A DNA stretch of 64,000 nucleotides, taken from NCBI RefSeq assembly GCF_013426895.1, contig NZ_AP023176.1:620001-684000 (forward strand). The letters run 5' to 3'. A program made the translations under genes and the position numbers. Within the stretch, counting starts at the first letter, position 1; each line of letters starts with the position of its first letter. Shown here piece by piece: positions 60,861 through 64,000 of this stretch. The notes beneath the pieces were generated by a model. The model was not told the DNA's origin. It did not search any database and saw only the letters and a program-made list of their open reading frames with translations. The DNA is from Paraburkholderia largidicola. Its GTDB lineage: Bacteria; Pseudomonadota; Gammaproteobacteria; Burkholderiales; Burkholderiaceae.

Positions 60861-62021
60861 ATGCGCGTCATGGACGATCCGGCGGCGCTGTCCGCGTCGC
60901 GCGCAGCGCCCGGCTTCAGGCGTTTTCGCGTGACGCGGCGCACACAGGAAAGCGCATCGATCGTTTCGTTCGATCTCGTGCCTTCCGATGGTGAAGCGTT
61001 GACGCCGTTCGCTGCTGGGCAGTTCGTCACGGTGCGCCTGCCGTTGTCGCCGGGCGAGCGTCTGTTGCGCACATATAGCCTGTCCGGCGATCCCGCCGAT
61101 CGAACGCGCTGGCGAATCTCCGTCAAACGCGAGGCGGGCAGCGCCGCTGTCCCCGCTGGACGCGGCTCGTCGTATCTTCATCAGCATGTCCACGTCGGCG
61201 ATGAACTGGAACTCGCCGGACCGTCGGGCGCGTTCGTATGCGGCGACGACGTTGCACGACCCGTGATATTGATGAGTGGCGGAGTCGGGTTGACGCCGCT
61301 CGTCAGCATGCTGCATTGCCTGCGTGCGATGGACGGCGCGCACGCGCGGCGCGTGCATTTCATCCATGCGTGCGAAAACGGCGCGGTGCACGCGTTCCGC
61401 GACGAGGTCGAGGCGGTGGCGGCAGCGCATCCGAACGTTCGTGTGCACTTCTGTTACCGGCTTCCTTCTGCGGAAGACCGCGTATTGAAGAACTTCGACA
61501 GCGAAGGGCTGATTTCAAAAGACACGCTGCAAAGCCTGTTGCCGCTCGATGACTACGAAGTCTATCTATGCGGTCCGCCTGCGTTCATGCAGTCGAGCTG
61601 GAAGCTGTTGCGCAGCCTCGGTATTGCGCGTGAACGCATTCATTACGAGTTCTTCGGTCCCGCGACGGTTCTCGAGGAAGATGCGGTCGAGGAGCCTTTA
61701 AGCGCGCAATCACGTGAAGTGATTCAGGAAGCCGCCGCCACGGTAACGACCATCCGCTTTCGACCACAAGCCGAGCCCGTCGCATGGGACGCGGCCTGTG
61801 GCTCGCTGCTGGAATTCGCCGAGAAGCACGGCTATGAGCCCGCGTTCAGCTGCCGGATCGGCATTTGCAACACCTGCGTGACGGGTCTGATCGACGGGAA
61901 GGTCGAATACACGGAAGAACCCCTGGAGCCGCCATCGGAAGGTACAGTATTGCTGTGTTGCGCGAAGCCCGTGGGAAGCGTTACCCTGGCGCTATCCGAC
62001 GACGCAAGAACGTTTGAATAA
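60861..62021 (+). CDS. Oxygenase reductase: FAD/NAD(P)H domains with C-terminal [2Fe-2S] ferredoxin
   Basis: The 386-residue protein has an FAD-binding barrel (about 20-120, 'LLRTYSLSGDP' flavin motif), an NAD-binding domain ('PVILMSGGVGLTPLVSML' and 'YEVYLCGPPAFMQ'), and a C-terminal plant-type ferredoxin with Cys331, 336, 339 ('CRIGICNTCVTG') and Cys366/367. This is the FAD-NAD-ferredoxin order of flavohemoglobin-like/hybrid-cluster reductases, not the FMN-first, no-FAD VanB form. It supplies electrons to the Rieske oxygenase encoded one base upstream. Confidence 0.94.
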   Translation: MRVMDDPAALSASRAAPGFRRFRVTRRTQESASIVSFDLVPSDGEALTPFAAGQFVTVRLPLSPGERLLRTYSLSGDPADRTRWRISVKREAGSAAVPAGRGSSYLHQHVHVGDELELAGPSGAFVCGDDVARPVILMSGGVGLTPLVSMLHCLRAMDGAHARRVHFIHACENGAVHAFRDEVEAVAAAHPNVRVHFCYRLPSAEDRVLKNFDSEGLISKDTLQSLLPLDDYEVYLCGPPAFMQSSWKLLRSLGIARERIHYEFFGPATVLEEDAVEEPLSAQSREVIQEAAATVTTIRFRPQAEPVAWDAACGSLLEFAEKHGYEPAFSCRIGICNTCVTGLIDGKVEYTEEPLEPPSEGTVLLCCAKPVGSVTLALSDDARTFE

Positions 62022-62032
62022 CCGGGGACTTT

Positions 62033-63154
62033 ATGAAGATCAGCTTTCCCGTCGAACCCGATTTCGACACGCAGCGCACCCAGTTTCTCGACGCGGCCCG
62101 CGCGGCAGGCGCCGCATTGACGACGTATGCGCATCCTTTGAAAGGACCGAATGGCGAAGCGCTCGCGACAGACGTCGCCTGGCTCGGCAAGCCCGACGCA
62201 TCCCGCGTACTGATGACGCTATCGGGCACACATGGCGTAGAGGGCTACTACGGTTCGACCTGTCAAACCGCGTGGCTGCGCGAACTGGCAACGCACCCAC
62301 TACCCGACGATGTCGCCGTGCTGATGGTCCATCTGATCAACCCGTGGGGTACGGCGTGGGTCAGGCGCGTGAACGAAGACAATGTCGATCTGAATCGCAA
62401 CTACGTCGACTTCACGTCTGCGCTGCCCGACAATCCGCGCTACGAAGCGCTGCATGAAATCTACACGTGCCGCGACATCGACGGTCCGCAGAGGCAGCAT
62501 GCCGATGCGCTGCTCGCGAAGCAGATCGACGCGTTGGGGTGGTCCGGGGTACAGGCAATCGTCGGCGCGGGTCAATACCTCCACGCAGACGGTCTGTTCT
62601 ATGGCGGCCAGCAGCCCACCTGGTCGAACCGCACGCTGCGCGATATCGCCGCGCGTTTCCTCAAGCCCGCTCAGGTTGCGATTGCCTTCGACCTGCATAC
62701 GGGCGCAGGCGCGTTCGGCCATCCGATGCTGATGTCGATCACGCAATCGGTCTATCCGGGGCTCGCCGACGCGCAGCGCCTCTATGGCCCGTGGCTCTAT
62801 ACGCTGGTCACGCACGCGGATGCAGCAGTCAGCGAGACAGGCGTGGTCGCACGGGCGACGGGCTATACGTCGCAAGCGATGCTGGACGCGTTGCCGGACA
62901 CGCACTTGCTGCAGCTCGTCATCGAGTGCGGCACCTATCCCGAAGCGCCGATGCACACGGCGCTGCGCGACGACCATTGGCTGCATCTGTACGGTGACCC
63001 TCACGATGCGCGAGGACGCGCGATCAGCCGCGCACTGTTCGAATCGTTCATGCCCGCCGATCCCGACTGGCGCGAACTGGTATGGATGCGCACGCGCCAG
63101 ATCTGGATGCGGGCGCTTGCCGCGCTGCCCGGCATCACGCCGAAGCAAAGCTGA
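62033..63154 (+). CDS. DUF2817 protein, M14-like zinc carboxypeptidase fold
   Basis: The 373-residue protein has the family's zinc ligands: His67 and Glu70 in 'LSGTHGVEGYYGS', a later His in 'IAFDLHTGAG', an Asn-Arg pair in 'VDLNRNYVDF' and an acid in 'VIECGTYPE'. These follow the M14 carboxypeptidase/succinylglutamate desuccinylase plan. It should cleave an amide or peptide bond in the cytosol (no signal peptide). It is third in the Rieske-reductase operon, 11 bases after the reductase stop. Confidence 0.9.
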   Translation: MKISFPVEPDFDTQRTQFLDAARAAGAALTTYAHPLKGPNGEALATDVAWLGKPDASRVLMTLSGTHGVEGYYGSTCQTAWLRELATHPLPDDVAVLMVHLINPWGTAWVRRVNEDNVDLNRNYVDFTSALPDNPRYEALHEIYTCRDIDGPQRQHADALLAKQIDALGWSGVQAIVGAGQYLHADGLFYGGQQPTWSNRTLRDIAARFLKPAQVAIAFDLHTGAGAFGHPMLMSITQSVYPGLADAQRLYGPWLYTLVTHADAAVSETGVVARATGYTSQAMLDALPDTHLLQLVIECGTYPEAPMHTALRDDHWLHLYGDPHDARGRAISRALFESFMPADPDWRELVWMRTRQIWMRALAALPGITPKQS

Positions 63155-63186
63155 AGCACCTCTAAAGCACCTCTAAAGCACCTCAG
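63154..63186. repeat. Three tandem 11-bp units between convergent genes
   Basis: AAGCACCTCTA occurs twice exactly and a third time with its last two bases changed. It fills the gap between the DUF2817 stop and the ABC permease stop. It is probably a replication-slippage product. Confidence 0.7.
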
Positions 63187-63989
63187 ACGAGCGCCTGGCT
63201 CGCAGCCGCAGCCCGGCTGCGCAGCCAGTTGATGCTTGCGAACAGCAGCACCGCAAACACGATCAACATCGTCGCGACGGCGAGTATTGAAGGATCGATC
63301 GAATCTCGGATGCCGCTCCACATCTGCCGCGGCACCGTGGTCTGATCCGGCCCGCCGATGAACAGAATGACGATCACTTCATCGAACGAAGTCGCAAATG
63401 CAAACACGCTGCCCGTCGCGACGGCCGGCGCAATCAGCGGCAGCGTCACGCGCCGGAACGCGATCCAGGGCCTGGCGCCGAGACCCGATGCGGCGCGTAG
63501 AAGACTCTGATCGAACGACAGCAGCGACGCCGTCACGGTGATGACCACGAAGGGCGTGCCGAGCGCCGCATGCGCCAGCACGACGCCGGGATAGGAATTC
63601 ACCAGCCCCAACGGCGCGAAGATCAGATAGAACCCGGCCGCGACGACGACGATGGGAACGATCATCGGTGAAATGATGATCGGCATGATCAGCGAGCGCA
63701 GCGGAAACTGCGTGCGGCTCAGGCCGAGCGCGGCGAGCGTGCCGAGGCATGTTGCGATCAGCGTCGAGGCCGCGCCGATGCCGAGGCTGTTCAGGAGTGC
63801 GCGCTGCCAGTCGCCGCTGGTCAGCGCCTGTTCGTACCAGCGCAGTGAAAAGCCCTGCAACGGGTACGAGAAATACGAGCCCGAGTTGAACGAGAGCGGG
63901 ATGATCGCGAGAATCGGCGCGATCAGAAAGAACAACACGATCGCGGTATGCACGCGCACCCAGTGCGTCGCGATGCGCTCCGTCAACAC
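63183..63989 (-). CDS. ABC transporter permease, PotC/spermidine-putrescine type (possibly extends beyond window)
   Basis: The 268-residue, six-span permease has the EAA-type loop 'LLRAASGLGARPWIAFRRVTLPLIAPAVATG', and 'FSLRWYEQALTSGDWQRALLNSLGIG' as in PotC/YdcV. It should form the inner-membrane channel for a polyamine- or amino-acid-like solute; its partner genes would lie to the right. The likely start is GTG at 63989 with GGAAGAAG upstream, but the frame stays open to the edge. It converges with the DUF2817 gene. Confidence 0.9.
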   Translation of the reverse strand: MLTERIATHWVRVHTAIVLFFLIAPILAIIPLSFNSGSYFSYPLQGFSLRWYEQALTSGDWQRALLNSLGIGAASTLIATCLGTLAALGLSRTQFPLRSLIMPIIISPMIVPIVVVAAGFYLIFAPLGLVNSYPGVVLAHAALGTPFVVITVTASLLSFDQSLLRAASGLGARPWIAFRRVTLPLIAPAVATGSVFAFATSFDEVIVILFIGGPDQTTVPRQMWSGIRDSIDPSILAVATMLIVFAVLLFASINWLRSRAAAASQALV

Positions 63990-64000
63990 CTTCTTCCGTT

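Noticed and set aside
1..64000. CRISPR arrays, tRNA/rRNA genes, insertion sequences, prophage or integrase genes
   Set aside because: I looked for regularly spaced repeats, cloverleaf-like sequence and transposase motifs and found none.

Overview
The window looks like a secondary replicon or accessory chromosomal region of a Burkholderiaceae bacterium, most like Paraburkholderia or Caballeronia. The grounds are the high G+C by eye, OmpC-type trimeric porins that begin 'QSSVTLYG', the dense pairing of LysR regulators with metabolic genes, and the many small transport and oxidoreductase operons. The genus is inference; no rRNA, tRNA or other marker gene is present. I saw no CRISPR array, prophage, insertion sequence or integrase. 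Coding density is high. Start codons below were chosen from ribosome binding sites (RBS) where one is visible.

Layout. 1-1.5 kb: end of a polysaccharide deacetylase, a GntR regulator and a flavin reductase-type protein, in one operon. 1.6-3.1 kb: glutathione transferase and a TetR regulator. 3.2-10.3 kb: a complete tripartite RND efflux operon (outer-membrane lipoprotein, adaptor, pump) followed by a second TetR regulator. 10.4-15.4 kb: a YaiI-family protein, an unrecognised protein, a BON protein, an MFS exporter divergent from a GlxA-type AraC regulator, and a RibD-like reductase. 15.7-22 kb: a porin, then an envelope/metal group (cytochrome b561, PepSY protein, anti-sigma and ECF sigma factor, divergent ferritin-like Tat protein and Nramp transporter). 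22-27.4 kb: LysR, SDR, DUF427, old yellow enzyme, SDR, LysR. 27.5-30 kb: envelope and PilZ proteins.

30-34.5 kb: an amino-acid-type ABC uptake operon with a fused permease-ATPase, its own GntR/FCD repressor and a DUF1989 protein, preceded by a paired palindromic operator. 34.5-42.6 kb: a carboxymuconolactone decarboxylase-like protein with both cysteines replaced, an XRE regulator, a tetR-nmrA-SDR operon, an HD protein, a frameshifted GlxA-type regulator, and a LysR/SDR pair whose SDR lacks the catalytic lysine. 42.6-48.5 kb: porin, dicarboxylate symporter, a solute-binding-fold protein without a signal peptide (dihydroxyphthalate decarboxylase-like) and a Cog3618-type amidohydrolase, divergent from a LysR regulator with two DNA-binding domains. 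48.6-52.7 kb: lipoprotein, peroxiredoxin, LysR, SDR, LysR. 52.7-56.9 kb: amidohydrolase, GAF protein and MFS transporter, divergent from a LysR.

56.9-63.2 kb: probably one catabolic unit, made of a periplasmic binding protein, a phytanoyl-CoA dioxygenase-like hydroxylase, a GcvA-type LysR, a Rieske oxygenase with its reductase, and a DUF2817 zinc-peptidase-like hydrolase. Two identical LysR-type boxes (TTTAGA-N3-TCTAAA), one before each arm, tie it together. A PotC-like ABC permease runs to the right edge. The most promising leads are this two-arm regulon, the double-HTH LysR cluster, and the fused ABC transporter with its twin palindromes.
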